26,138 nt of DNA from UMGS1387 sp045646465 (GCA_045646465.1 JAZRKT010000034.1:1-26138); one strand, 5' to 3'. Counted from the stretch's first letter, positions 1-6,910 are shown. The notes: generated by a model from the letters alone, not told the origin. Translations and numbers: made by a program.

Positions 1-415
1 CGATAAGAACTTCCTTAGAAGGAATCTTGGAGAGTGCTGTTACTTCCTCAGCGGACATAACCTCGCCGTCCATCATACCTACCTTTACCTTGAAGTTCTC
101 GTTGCTTTCTGCAAACTTGCAAAGAACCTTTGCAGGTGCAAGGGGATCTTCTGTGCTGAGTGCGAAAGCTGTCATACCTTCAAGGTAAGGCTCGAAACCG
201 CTGATACCTGCGATGTCTGCTGCCTTCTTGATGTATGTGTTCTTAATTACAGTGTAGTCAACGCCTGCCTTACGGAGCTCAGCTCTGAGTGCTGTGTCCT
301 TTTCAACAGTAATGCCGCAATAGTCAACGATAACGCCACTCTTAGCGTTCTTCATCTTCTCTGCGAGATCTGCTACCATCTGCTGCTTCTTTTCGAGAAT
401 CTTTGCGCTTGGCAT
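1..415 (-). CDS. rplJ: 50S ribosomal protein L10, N-terminal part (runs off window)
   Basis: L10 forms the base of the ribosomal stalk and anchors L7/L12 dimers on 23S rRNA. Reading the minus strand from the ATG at 415-413 gives a protein beginning MPSAKILEKKQQMVADLAEK, followed by the typical L10 core (VIVDYCGITV near residue 30, then the VIKNTYIKKA region near residue 60). About 138 codons are visible; the C-terminal end lies left of base 1. The start is supported by a strong GGAGGTG ribosome binding site at 424-430. It has its own promoter and an L10 autoregulatory leader directly upstream, so rplK-rplA are not immediately in front as they are in many Firmicutes. The family call is secure; the end is not visible. 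Confidence 0.96.
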   Translation of the reverse strand, partial: MPSAKILEKKQQMVADLAEKMKNAKSGVIVDYCGITVEKDTALRAELRKAGVDYTVIKNTYIKKAADIAGISGFEPYLEGMTAFALSTEDPLAPAKVLCKFAESNENFKVKVGMMDGEVMSAEEVTALSKIPSKEVLI

Positions 416-432
416 ATCTGTTTCACCTCCCA

Positions 433-471
433 AATAAAAAATGCCCTTTTTTCGACCATAGAAAAAGGACA
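433..471 (-). terminator. Attenuator/terminator hairpin in the rplJ leader
   Basis: On the minus strand TGTCCTTTTTC (471-461) pairs with GAAAAAAGGGCA (453-442) and is followed by TTTTTTATTT (down to 432). It sits between the L10 leader fold and the rplJ ribosome binding site, as expected of a transcription attenuator. Stem and U tract are visible; the switch mechanism is inferred from known L10 leaders. Confidence 0.75.
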
Positions 472-606
472 ATGTAGGGAGAATATATAAGCATAATACT
501 ATTATATTCCATATATTACATCTTCCTCGACAGGCGTGCTTTTCCAAGGCACATTATAGCTACTGACGACGCTACTGCACCGTCCCGCCACCTGTTTTCT
601 CAGGTC
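455..606 (-). promoter_or_regulatory. Ribosomal protein L10 leader RNA
   Basis: The roughly 150 bases between the promoter and rplJ contain conserved-looking leader blocks on the minus strand, such as ACAGGTGGCGGGACGGTGCA and CCTGTCGAGGAAGATGTAAT. They match the L10 leader that binds the L10(L12)4 complex to repress rplJ-rplL in Firmicutes. Position, length and the terminal hairpin support this; exact ends are approximate. A covariance-model search with the L10_leader family would settle it. Confidence 0.8.
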
Positions 607-615
607 AACACGAGT

Positions 616-644
616 ATATTAGCACATACAATCGGGTTTGTCAA
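616..644 (-). promoter_or_regulatory. Sigma-A promoter of rplJ
   Basis: On the minus strand a perfect TTGACA (644-639) is followed after exactly 17 bases by TAATAT (621-616). Transcription would start near 609 and read into the L10 leader. Confidence 0.85.
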
Positions 645-701
645 GTACTTTTTTGAAAAAAGTTTATTTTATTGTTTTTTACGTATTCGTATATGAACGA
701 T

Positions 702-727
702 AAAAACGCCCCGGTAGGGCTGTTTTT
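702..727. terminator. Short GC hairpin flanked by A and T runs, between divergent genes
   Basis: AAAAAC-GCCC (702-711), loop CGGTA, GGGC-T-GTTTTT (717-727) form a hairpin with A/T flanks that could terminate in either direction. It lies between the divergent rplJ and pgeF promoter regions, so no gene obviously uses it; it may insulate the two units or lie in an early pgeF leader. The pgeF promoter itself is unclear: TATAAT lies at 766-771 but no -35 is well spaced (TTGACA at 729-734 is 31 bases away). Confidence 0.4.
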
Positions 728-805
728 GTTGACACAGCCTTTAAATATTCACAAACTTCCTGTAATATAATATATGTAACAAATCTTCTTATGGGAGGAA
801 AATCA

Positions 806-1672
806 ATGTTCACTAAAACCGAAAGAAACGGTCTTTCCTTTTACACAAGTCCGCTTTTAACGTCCCACAGCTTTATCCACGGCTTTTTTACAAAGCAGGG
901 CGGGGTCAGCGGCGGATGCTTTTCTTCCCTTAACGTCAGCACGGCACGCAAGGATAGGGCAGGATACTGCGACAGCGGCGACAAAGTATTTGAAAATTAC
1001 AGACGCGCCTTGAACACTCTTGGTGCAGACGTACATAAAACCATCGGCACAACACAGGTTCACGGAAACATCGTCCTAAAAGCTGTCTGTGAAATGTCCG
1101 GGCGCGGAATAAACCCCGCACTTTTACCTCTTGATGGCTGTGACGGGCTTATTATTGACAGCTCGTCTGAAAACATTGATGCTGTCGTAATTAAAACCGC
1201 CGACTGTGTACCAATTCTTCTTGCAGACAAAAAAACAGGTAATGTTGCCGCCATTCACGCAGGCTGGAGAGGTACTGTCAGTGACATTGTCACAGTTGCG
1301 GCAGAAAAAATGAAGTGTGATGCGACTGATTTGCTGTGTGCCATAGGTCCTTCCATAGGCGTATGCTGTTATGAAGTGGGACAGGAGGTATACGAATCGG
1401 TAAAGATTCTTTTTGACTTCAAGGGTATGGGCGAAAAAGCGGACGAAATGTTCATAAGAGGCTGTGTCTGCTCAATGAAAAGCTCGATATATGCCAATCT
1501 TCCTCTTATAAACAAAACTCTCCTTATGAATTTCGGTGTACCCGAAGAGAATATTGATTTATCGGGAATATGCACCTGTTGCGGCAGCGATGAGTTTTTC
1601 TCACACAGAGGTAGCGGAGGACATTCGGGGACATTCCCGTCGGCGATACTTAAAAGGAGAAGCTATGAGTAA
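806..1672 (+). CDS. pgeF: PgeF/YlmD-family multicopper-laccase-fold enzyme (purine nucleoside phosphorylase / peptidoglycan editing factor)
   Basis: The family (YfiH/YlmD/LACC1) cleaves or deaminates purine nucleosides, and in E. coli the member is linked to correct peptidoglycan precursor composition. The 288-residue protein has the three family metal ligands in context: H86 in TQVHGN, C134 in TADCVPILL and H151 in AAIHAGWRG; the C-terminal CTCCG and FFSHR motifs are also present. I chose the ATG at 806 over the in-frame ATG at 791 because a GGGAGG site (793-798) precedes 806, and the 791 ATG overlaps that site. It is the first gene of a five-gene operon; its end overlaps the next start by eight bases. 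Family assignment is firm; the physiological substrate is inferred. Confidence 0.93.
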   Translation: MFTKTERNGLSFYTSPLLTSHSFIHGFFTKQGGVSGGCFSSLNVSTARKDRAGYCDSGDKVFENYRRALNTLGADVHKTIGTTQVHGNIVLKAVCEMSGRGINPALLPLDGCDGLIIDSSSENIDAVVIKTADCVPILLADKKTGNVAAIHAGWRGTVSDIVTVAAEKMKCDATDLLCAIGPSIGVCCYEVGQEVYESVKILFDFKGMGEKADEMFIRGCVCSMKSSIYANLPLINKTLLMNFGVPEENIDLSGICTCCGSDEFFSHRGSGGHSGTFPSAILKRRSYE

Positions 1673-2519
1673 AAAACAAATTTTTAACAAGGCATATCTT
1701 GAAATAACAAACGTGTGCAATCTGAACTGCTCCTTTTGCAAGGGAACGGACAGAGAAAAGTGTTTTATATCGCCCGACAATTTTCGCATTGCAGCACAAA
1801 AGCTGAGACCTGTTACAGAGTACTTATATCTTCACGTTCTGGGCGAGCCGACACTTCACCCGCACCTTAACACCCTCCTTGATATATGCCGAGAGCTTGA
1901 ATTCAAGGTTATAATCACCACCAACGGCACACTTCTTTACAGAACAGGCTGTGTGCTTCTTGAAAGCAAAGCTCTTCACAAGGTAAACATTTCTCTTCAC
2001 GCCTTTGAAGCCAACAGCGGAATTGATTTTGACAAATATCTTGATACCTGCTTTGATTTTTCAGAAAAGCTGAGCAGTCAGGGAAAAATCTGCGTTCTTC
2101 GTCTGTGGAACGGCGACAAAGAGGAAAAGTACGGCGAAAACAAGCTTAACAGCAGTATAATAGATGCGTTAAAAAAGAAATTTCCCGAGCTCTGGCAGGA
2201 AAACACCAAGGGCTTTCGCATCAAGAACAAGCTGTTTTTGGAGTTTGCCGAACGTTTTGAATGGCGTGAAAAAGAAAAAAGCGACGAAAAAATAAACTGC
2301 TACGGTCTGCGTGACCAGATAGGCGTGCTTGTTGACGGCAGAGTTGTCCCCTGCTGTATCGACTGTGACGGCGGAATAACCTTAGGCAACATATTTACTG
2401 ACAGCTTACAGGACATTATCTCTTCTCCAAGAGCCGCCACCATAGCCGAGGGCTTCAGACAGGGAAAGGCGGTAGAGGAATACTGCAAAAAATGCGGATT
2501 TGTAAGAACAAGACTGTAA
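1665..2519 (+). CDS. Radical SAM/SPASM domain protein of unknown substrate
   Basis: This 284-residue protein carries the radical SAM cluster motif C18-xxx-C22-xx-C25 (in NVCNLNCSFCKG) and a GEP motif (LGEPTLHPHL) of the SAM-binding region. Its C-terminal cysteine set, C212, C230, C231, C234, C274 and C277, fits a SPASM/twitch auxiliary iron-sulfur domain. Such enzymes often modify peptides or act as anaerobic maturases. No small precursor peptide is visible next to it, so peptide modification is not supported. The start at 1665 follows an AAAGGAG site (1653-1659) inside the pgeF 3' end and overlaps that gene by eight bases. A longer in-frame reading from 1536 is rejected because it lies inside pgeF and has no ribosome site. 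Reaction unknown. Confidence 0.88.
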   Translation: MSKKQIFNKAYLEITNVCNLNCSFCKGTDREKCFISPDNFRIAAQKLRPVTEYLYLHVLGEPTLHPHLNTLLDICRELEFKVIITTNGTLLYRTGCVLLESKALHKVNISLHAFEANSGIDFDKYLDTCFDFSEKLSSQGKICVLRLWNGDKEEKYGENKLNSSIIDALKKKFPELWQENTKGFRIKNKLFLEFAERFEWREKEKSDEKINCYGLRDQIGVLVDGRVVPCCIDCDGGITLGNIFTDSLQDIISSPRAATIAEGFRQGKAVEEYCKKCGFVRTRL

Positions 2520-2561
2520 CAAAAACGCGAAAACCATATCCAATCACAAGAGGTGTAAAAA

Positions 2562-3467
2562 GTGAAACTCAAAAGTTCAATTCTTATATTATCGGCAGGT
2601 GTTCTGTGGGGAAGTATGGGTATTTTTGTTCACCTTCTGACAGATACCTTCGGCTTTGACTCATTGCAGGCGGCAAGTCTGCGCATAATGAGCGCGGCGG
2701 TAATTTTATTTATATTCCTGCTTTTCCGCGACAAGTCTCTTTTGAAAATAAAAGCAAAAGATACCGTTCTTCTGATGTGCAACGGCATTTTCAGCGTTTT
2801 TCTTATGACGGTGTTTTACTTTGCATCAATAAGTAGTGATACATCAATGTCCGTTTCGGCAGTTTTGCTGTATACTGCGCCATTTATAGTTATGCTTCTG
2901 TCCTGCATTTTCCTTGGAGAAAAGTTGACGCCACAAAAGGTAATCTGCCTTATTATTGCCTTTCTGGGATGCTGTCTTGTAAGTGTTTCGGAGCCGGGAT
3001 ATTCCACTCCTGCAGGACTTGTTTTCGGCGTGCTGTCGGGAATCGCCTATGCTCTTTACAGCATTTTCGGCAGTATGGCACTTAAAAAGCACCATCCCTA
3101 CACCGTCACCTTTTATTCTTTTTTCTTTGCAGGACTGTGTTCGGTAATTCTTTCCTTTATCACAAAGCTTGGAAAAACAGCCTGCCGAGCCCAAGAGCCC
3201 CTACTTCTTCTTATCTCAATAGTTGCAACGGGACTTATAACAGCCGTTCTTCCCTTTTTGTTTTACACGAAGGGTCTGTCGGGGACAAGCCCTTCAAAGG
3301 CTTCCATTATGGCATATGCCGAGCCTGTTTCGGCGTGTGTGTTCGGATTTTTCCTGGGTGAAAATATGACAGTACCTATGATATTTGGAATACTTCTTAC
3401 CCTCTCGTCCATAATTCTGCTTAACATACATCTGCCGTATTTATCGGGAAAGGACAAAAAAAGATGA
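2562..3467 (+). CDS. EamA/DMT-superfamily membrane transporter
   Basis: A 301-residue integral membrane protein with about ten hydrophobic segments arranged as two EamA repeats (roughly residues 5-135 and 145-290). Family hallmarks are the N-terminal LWGSMGIFVHLL, the end of repeat one LGEKLTPQKVICLIIAFLGC, and in repeat two the EPVSACVFGFFLGENMT segment. Members export amino acids, nucleosides or other metabolites; the substrate cannot be read from sequence. The start is a GTG at 2562 behind AAGAGGTG (2549-2555), after a 42-base gap that shows no terminator. Its stop overlaps the next start as ATGA. Confidence 0.9.
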   Translation: MKLKSSILILSAGVLWGSMGIFVHLLTDTFGFDSLQAASLRIMSAAVILFIFLLFRDKSLLKIKAKDTVLLMCNGIFSVFLMTVFYFASISSDTSMSVSAVLLYTAPFIVMLLSCIFLGEKLTPQKVICLIIAFLGCCLVSVSEPGYSTPAGLVFGVLSGIAYALYSIFGSMALKKHHPYTVTFYSFFFAGLCSVILSFITKLGKTACRAQEPLLLLISIVATGLITAVLPFLFYTKGLSGTSPSKASIMAYAEPVSACVFGFFLGENMTVPMIFGILLTLSSIILLNIHLPYLSGKDKKR

Positions 3468-3916
3468 TTAACGTTCTTATAAGCCACTGTTTGCTTGGCG
3501 AAAAATGCAGATACGACGGCAAAGCAAACAGCTTTAAGGCTTTAGACAGTATAAAAGAAAAATGTACACTTTTTCCCATATGTCCAGAGGTGTCAGGCGG
3601 TCTTTCAACGCCGAGAAATCCAAGCGAAATACGTGACGGCAGAGTGTATATGAACGACGGAACGGACGTAACGGAACATTTTCAGCAGGGAGCAAAAAAA
3701 GCCCTTGATATAGCCGTAAAGCACGGCTGCAGCGTTGCAATTCTCAAAGCAAAAAGTCCGTCCTGCGGAAGTGGGAAAATTTACGACGGCACTTTTTCAT
3801 CCACTCTCACCGACGGCGACGGCGTTACGGCACGTATTCTGAAAGAACACGGACTTATGGTGTTTACGGAAAATCAAACTGAGGATATTATGCGATTTTT
3901 GGAGGAGCAAAAGTGA
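3464..3916 (+). CDS. DUF523 family protein, thiouracil desulfurase (TudS) type
   Basis: DUF523 includes TudS, a [4Fe-4S] enzyme that removes sulfur from 2-thiouracil. The 150-residue length fits the family. Three cysteines lie in the conserved contexts expected for cluster ligands: C9 in ISHCLLGEKCRYDG, C40 in FPICPEVSGGL and C101 in KAKSPSCGSGKIYDG. The SGGLSTPRNPSEIR segment is also typical. It starts at an ATG overlapping the EamA stop by four bases (ATGA), showing translational coupling. Desulfurase activity is inferred from the family; not all DUF523 proteins have been tested. Confidence 0.88.
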   Translation: MINVLISHCLLGEKCRYDGKANSFKALDSIKEKCTLFPICPEVSGGLSTPRNPSEIRDGRVYMNDGTDVTEHFQQGAKKALDIAVKHGCSVAILKAKSPSCGSGKIYDGTFSSTLTDGDGVTARILKEHGLMVFTENQTEDIMRFLEEQK

Positions 3917-4389
3917 GTACGATTATGAATTCAAGCCTTGTATACCTTGAAAAGGACGACAAATACCTTATGCTTCACAGAGTAAAAAAAGAAAAAGATT
4001 TAAACAGGGACAAGTGGTTGGGTGTGGGTGGAAAATTTGAAAAAGGCGAAAGTCCCGAGGAATGTGCCAAGCGCGAAACTCTCGAGGAAACAGGATTTAC
4101 CGCAAACAGTCTTCACTATAGGGGCATTGTCACCTTTGTGTACGGCGAAATAACAGAATATATGCATCTTTTTACGAGCCGTGATTTTTCGGGAAAGCTT
4201 AAGGAATGTGACGAAGGAACCCTTGAATGGGTTGACAAAAAAGCAGTTTACACGCTTCCCATATGGGAGGGCGACAAGATTTTCTTTAAGCTTCTTGATG
4301 AAAATGCACCCTTCTTTTCCTTAAAGCTTGTTTATGAGGCAGACAGGCTTGTTTATCACAAGGAAAATATCTACTCAAAGTTACAATAA
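3913..4389 (+). CDS. NUDIX hydrolase, MutT/8-oxo-dGTP diphosphatase-like
   Basis: The 158-residue protein has a complete NUDIX box from G40 to F62 (GGKFEKGESPEECAKRETLE followed by ETGF), with the RE and EE residues that bind divalent metal, so it should hydrolyse a nucleoside diphosphate-X substrate. The HRVKKEKDLNRDKWLGVGGK lead-in resembles MutT/MTH1-like house-cleaning enzymes. The start is a GTG at 3913 that overlaps the DUF523 stop and sits five bases behind GGAGGAG (3901-3907). The in-frame ATG at 3925 is too far from that site. It is the last gene of the pgeF operon. The exact nucleotide substrate is not determinable here. Confidence 0.9.
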   Translation: MSTIMNSSLVYLEKDDKYLMLHRVKKEKDLNRDKWLGVGGKFEKGESPEECAKRETLEETGFTANSLHYRGIVTFVYGEITEYMHLFTSRDFSGKLKECDEGTLEWVDKKAVYTLPIWEGDKIFFKLLDENAPFFSLKLVYEADRLVYHKENIYSKLQ

Positions 4390-4685
4390 TCGCAAAAACA
4401 AGCTCCCGTATGTGCAAGTCTCGACGAGGTTTTTGCACTCAAATCAGTGTTGCAATAATAAACACAAAATTTGACCACAATTCATATTATACTGTTGAAT
4501 GTTTAAAGCGTGATATTTGCGTTTTCAGCGAAAAGTCTCTTGCAATTATTTAATAAAGTCTAAATTGTTAAAAGAATGATATTACTATTGATTTTTTGAA
4601 AAAGATGTGGTATACTTCTTTTCGTGCAGGGAAAAGTAATATTATTCTTTAGCTTTTCCTATGAAAATTCAATAGCGTTGACGTT
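4390..4685. other. AT-rich intergenic stretch ahead of the SRP RNA
   Basis: No gene is visible. An 8-base inverted repeat, GCAAAAAC (4392-4399) with GTTTTTGC (4429-4436), lies just after the NUDIX stop but has no T tract, so it is not a convincing terminator. The rest is AT-rich and ends in the SRP RNA promoter and a roughly 60-base 5' leader that contains a GGAAAAG/CTTTTCC inverted repeat. Confidence 0.6.
4588..4616 (+). promoter_or_regulatory. Promoter for the SRP RNA
   Basis: TTGATT (4588-4593), a 17-base spacer, then TATACT (4611-4616) preceded by TGG, an extended -10. Transcription would start near 4623, giving a precursor about 60 bases longer at the 5' end than the mature SRP RNA, which implies processing. 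Confidence 0.65.
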
Positions 4686-4984
4686 GCGGTATAAAGCAAG
4701 GTCACACCAGTCGGGACAGTAGCGGCGTCCTATATCTGAAATCCGCTGTAGCAGAGATGGGTTCCGGATTTGAGGGTCAGCTTCGACTCAGCTGTCATGT
4801 AGGTGTTGTGTTGAGGCTTGGGCCTTACGCAATTATCCCTCATGAACCATGTCAGGCGGGGAACCGAGCAGCATTAAGTGATACGGATGATGTGCCGTAA
4901 GCAAACCTGGGCTGAGCAATCCCTACAAAGGACGTTTGTCGGCTCTGATTCGATTTTTCGGTGTGTGATCTTGCTTTATACCGC
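4686..4984 (+). ncRNA. ffs: Signal recognition particle RNA, large bacterial type with Alu domain
   Basis: The scaffold RNA binds Ffh and targets ribosomes to the membrane. The 5' end GCGGTATAAAGCAAGGTCAC pairs almost perfectly with the 3' end GTGATCTTGCTTTATACCGC, giving a closed terminal helix and an RNA of about 299 bases. The apical S domain is recognisable around 4840-4880: GAACCATGTCAGG, a GGAA tetraloop closed by GG/CC, then GAGCAGCATTAAGTG, followed by GATGTGCCGTAAG. The 5' part matches the Alu-like domain of Bacillus/Clostridium scRNA. The GG/CC closing pairs of the tetraloop are the reverse of the common CC/GG arrangement but preserve the helix. Mature ends are inferred from the helix. 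Confidence 0.95.
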
Positions 4985-5114
4985 ACTTACTTTCTCTTTG
5001 CTGAAAAGAGAAAGTAAGCAAAGACTACTCAACACTCTTTTTTCTAAACAATTTCAGGAACGGCGACAGCCAAAATAAAGTTCTTTTGGTTACTTTTCAT
5101 TCAAGAAAAGTAAC
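4985..5114. repeat. Two-hairpin repeat element, copy A
   Basis: The element starts one base after the SRP RNA. Hairpin 1 has a perfect 14-base stem, CTTACTTTCTCTTT (4986-4999) with AAAGAGAAAGTAAG (5005-5018) and loop GCTGA. Hairpin 2 has a perfect 10-base stem, GTTACTTTTC (5089-5098) with GAAAAGTAAC (5105-5114). Between them lies a spacer ending CAGCCAAAATAAAG. Copy B occurs in opposite orientation near 12938-13229. Here it probably also stops SRP transcription. A 66-codon open frame across it is an artefact of the palindromes and is not called. Confidence 0.8.
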
Positions 5115-5137
5115 AGAAAACCTCACACAAACTAACT

Positions 5138-5164
5138 AAAAAAAGAACGGCTTATCACCGTTCT
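5138..5164 (-). terminator. Intrinsic terminator of spoVG
   Basis: On the minus strand AGAACGG (5164-5158), loop TGATAAG, CCGTTCT (5150-5144), followed by a run of T (5143-5138). The loop contains the spoVG stop codon, so the stem begins inside the coding sequence. Confidence 0.9.
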
Positions 5165-5433
5165 GCAAAGCTCAGTTCACGAAGAGCATTTTTGTATGCC
5201 GTCATAACCTTTTCTTCGATTTGTGCACGAAAGTCTGAGTTTATGGGGTGTACGATATCCTTATAGCTTCCGTCCTTGTTTTTACGGCTAGGCATAACCA
5301 CAAAGAAGCGATTGTCGGCGTTAATGATTTTAACGTCATGAAGTGCGAGGCAATCATCAAAGGTTACCGAAAGGACAGCCTTCAGCGGTTTGTCATCAAA
5401 GGTTTTTCTTATTTTTACATCTGTTATCTGCAT
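5155..5433 (-). CDS. spoVG: Septation/sporulation regulator SpoVG
   Basis: SpoVG is a small RNA/DNA-binding regulator that affects septation, sporulation and envelope functions in Firmicutes. The 92-residue product begins MQITDVKIRK and contains the family core: LKAVLSVTFDDCLALHDVKI, then FVVMPSRKNKDGSYKDIVHP and INSDFRAQIEEKV. Length and motif order match the family throughout. A strong AAGGAGG site lies just before the ATG (5439-5445). It is divergent from murC with about 90 bases between them and ends on its own terminator. No clear SigH-type promoter could be assigned upstream. Confidence 0.97.
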   Translation of the reverse strand: MQITDVKIRKTFDDKPLKAVLSVTFDDCLALHDVKIINADNRFFVVMPSRKNKDGSYKDIVHPINSDFRAQIEEKVMTAYKNALRELSFAER

Positions 5434-5489
5434 AAATATTCCTCCTTGTTGTCTTCATACTATGATTTTTTCCAAAATGGGAGGTTTTT

Positions 5490-5543
5490 ATGCATACAAG
5501 AAACAATACCGAAAGGCGGCGTTTATATGCCACAGGCAATTGA
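5490..5543 (+). CDS. Possible 17-codon upstream ORF overlapping the murC start
   Basis: An ATG at 5490 sits five bases behind GGGAGG (5479-5484), a better ribosome site than that of murC itself. It opens a 17-codon frame reading MHTRNNTERRRLYATGN, with the stop at 5541-5543, 17 bases inside murC in another frame. It contains four arginine codons including AGA, AGG and CGG. It could be a translational-coupling or attenuation leader peptide, or chance. Confidence 0.35.
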   Translation: MHTRNNTERRRLYATGN

Positions 5544-6888
5544 CTTATCCACAATGAAAACCGTATACTTTGCAGGTATCGGCGGCGTAAGTATGTCCTC
5601 TCTAGCGCTTATACTTAAAAGCGAGAGCAAAAAGGTATCGGGCTACGATTTCAAAAAAAGTCCCGTTACCGTAATGCTTGAAGAAAAAGGCATCCCCGTT
5701 GATTACAGCTACGAAAACGTATGCCTTGACGGTGTTGACACGGTAGTTTTCACAGCCGCAATTAAGAACGACGACAAGATACTCGTCATGGCAAGAGAAC
5801 ACAATATACGCATTATTACAAGAGCCGAGCTTCTCGGTGCCATAACCTCAAAATACCTGCACTCGGTAGGCATATCGGGCACTCACGGCAAATCCACCAC
5901 AACTGGTATGCTTGCTGAAATTATGCTCAAAGCCGACAACGACAGCACCATTCTTGGTGGTGCAGTAATTCCGTCTCTTGGCTCCACCTACCGCATAGGA
6001 AAAGGCGAAAATGTTGTCTTTGAAGCCTGCGAATACAAGAATTCCTTTTTGTCAATGTACCCTACAATCAAGGTTTTACTTAATGTAGAGCTTGACCACG
6101 TTGATTTTTTCGGAAATCTTGACAATGTAATTGCTTCCTTCAGGCAATATGTTGACACGCCCGGCTTAAACGGCGAAAACATAGCAATTATCAACCTTGA
6201 CTGCGCCAATGCCGTTGAAAGTGCCAAGTCCACATCGGCAGAGGTAAAATACTTTTCCATAAAAGAAGAAGCAGATATTTATGCTAAGAACATAGATTTA
6301 ACCACAGGCTACGGCAGCTTTGACGTATACAGCTACAGCAAAAAGCTCTTTGACGTTACACTTTCCGTTCCCGGTATTCACAATGTATCCAACGCACTTG
6401 CGGCAACAGGTGCAGCTCTTTGCTGCGGAGTAGATATATCCGCTATAAAAGCAGGTCTTGAAAGCTTTGGCGGGGTAAAACGCCGTTTTGAAAAGGTAGG
6501 TACACACCCCACAGGCGCTGTTATCATCGACGACTATGCCCACCACCCCGACGAAATCACAGCTACATTAAAAAGTGCAAAGGCTGTTGCAAAGGGTAAT
6601 GTTATCTGTGTATTCCAGCCTCACACATATTCTAGAACAAAGGCTTTATTAAACGATTTTGCATCCTCTCTCAGCCTTGCAGACAAGGTGGTGCTCGCCC
6701 CCATATATGCAGCACGTGAAGCAGACACGCTAGGAGTATCCTCGGACAACGTGGCGAAACTCATTGACGGAGCTGTAAGTCTTAGCTCATTTGAAGAAAT
6801 ACGTGAGCATCTTTTAAAGACGTCAACTGACGGCGACCTCATTCTTACTATGGGTGCAGGCGACATAAATACGCTTTTCACTAAATAA
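5527..6888 (+). CDS. murC: UDP-N-acetylmuramate--L-alanine ligase
   Basis: MurC adds L-alanine to UDP-MurNAc, the first amino acid step of the peptidoglycan stem peptide, in the cytoplasm with ATP. The 453-residue protein shows the N-terminal UDP-binding GIGG (17-20, in FAGIGGVSMSSLAL), the ATP-binding P-loop GTHGKST (118-124), the NVELDHVDFF segment of the central domain and the C-terminal DDYAHHPDEI motif. The ATG at 5527 follows AAAGGCGG (5513-5520). A longer in-frame reading from 5248 runs antisense through spoVG and is rejected; a later ATG at codon 10 has no ribosome site. It is followed by a strong terminator, so it appears monocistronic apart from the possible uORF. Confidence 0.95.
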   Translation: MPQAIDLSTMKTVYFAGIGGVSMSSLALILKSESKKVSGYDFKKSPVTVMLEEKGIPVDYSYENVCLDGVDTVVFTAAIKNDDKILVMAREHNIRIITRAELLGAITSKYLHSVGISGTHGKSTTTGMLAEIMLKADNDSTILGGAVIPSLGSTYRIGKGENVVFEACEYKNSFLSMYPTIKVLLNVELDHVDFFGNLDNVIASFRQYVDTPGLNGENIAIINLDCANAVESAKSTSAEVKYFSIKEEADIYAKNIDLTTGYGSFDVYSYSKKLFDVTLSVPGIHNVSNALAATGAALCCGVDISAIKAGLESFGGVKRRFEKVGTHPTGAVIIDDYAHHPDEITATLKSAKAVAKGNVICVFQPHTYSRTKALLNDFASSLSLADKVVLAPIYAAREADTLGVSSDNVAKLIDGAVSLSSFEEIREHLLKTSTDGDLILTMGAGDINTLFTK

Positions 6889-6910
6889 CGAAGTGTTGAC
6901 ATACAGTAAA

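Noticed and set aside
729..771. Promoter TTGACA (729-734) with TATAAT (766-771) for pgeF
   Set aside because: The 31-base spacer is far outside the workable range; only the -10 may be real.
4392..4436. Terminator of the pgeF operon
   Set aside because: The 8-base inverted repeat has a 29-base loop and no T tract.
4878..5078. 66-codon open frame across the SRP RNA 3' part and repeat copy A
   Set aside because: It lies inside the SRP RNA and palindromic repeat, has no ribosome site, and its composition comes from the inverted repeat.
5248..5526. N-terminal extension of murC
   Set aside because: The extension runs antisense through spoVG and its promoter region; the 5527 start fits MurC family length.
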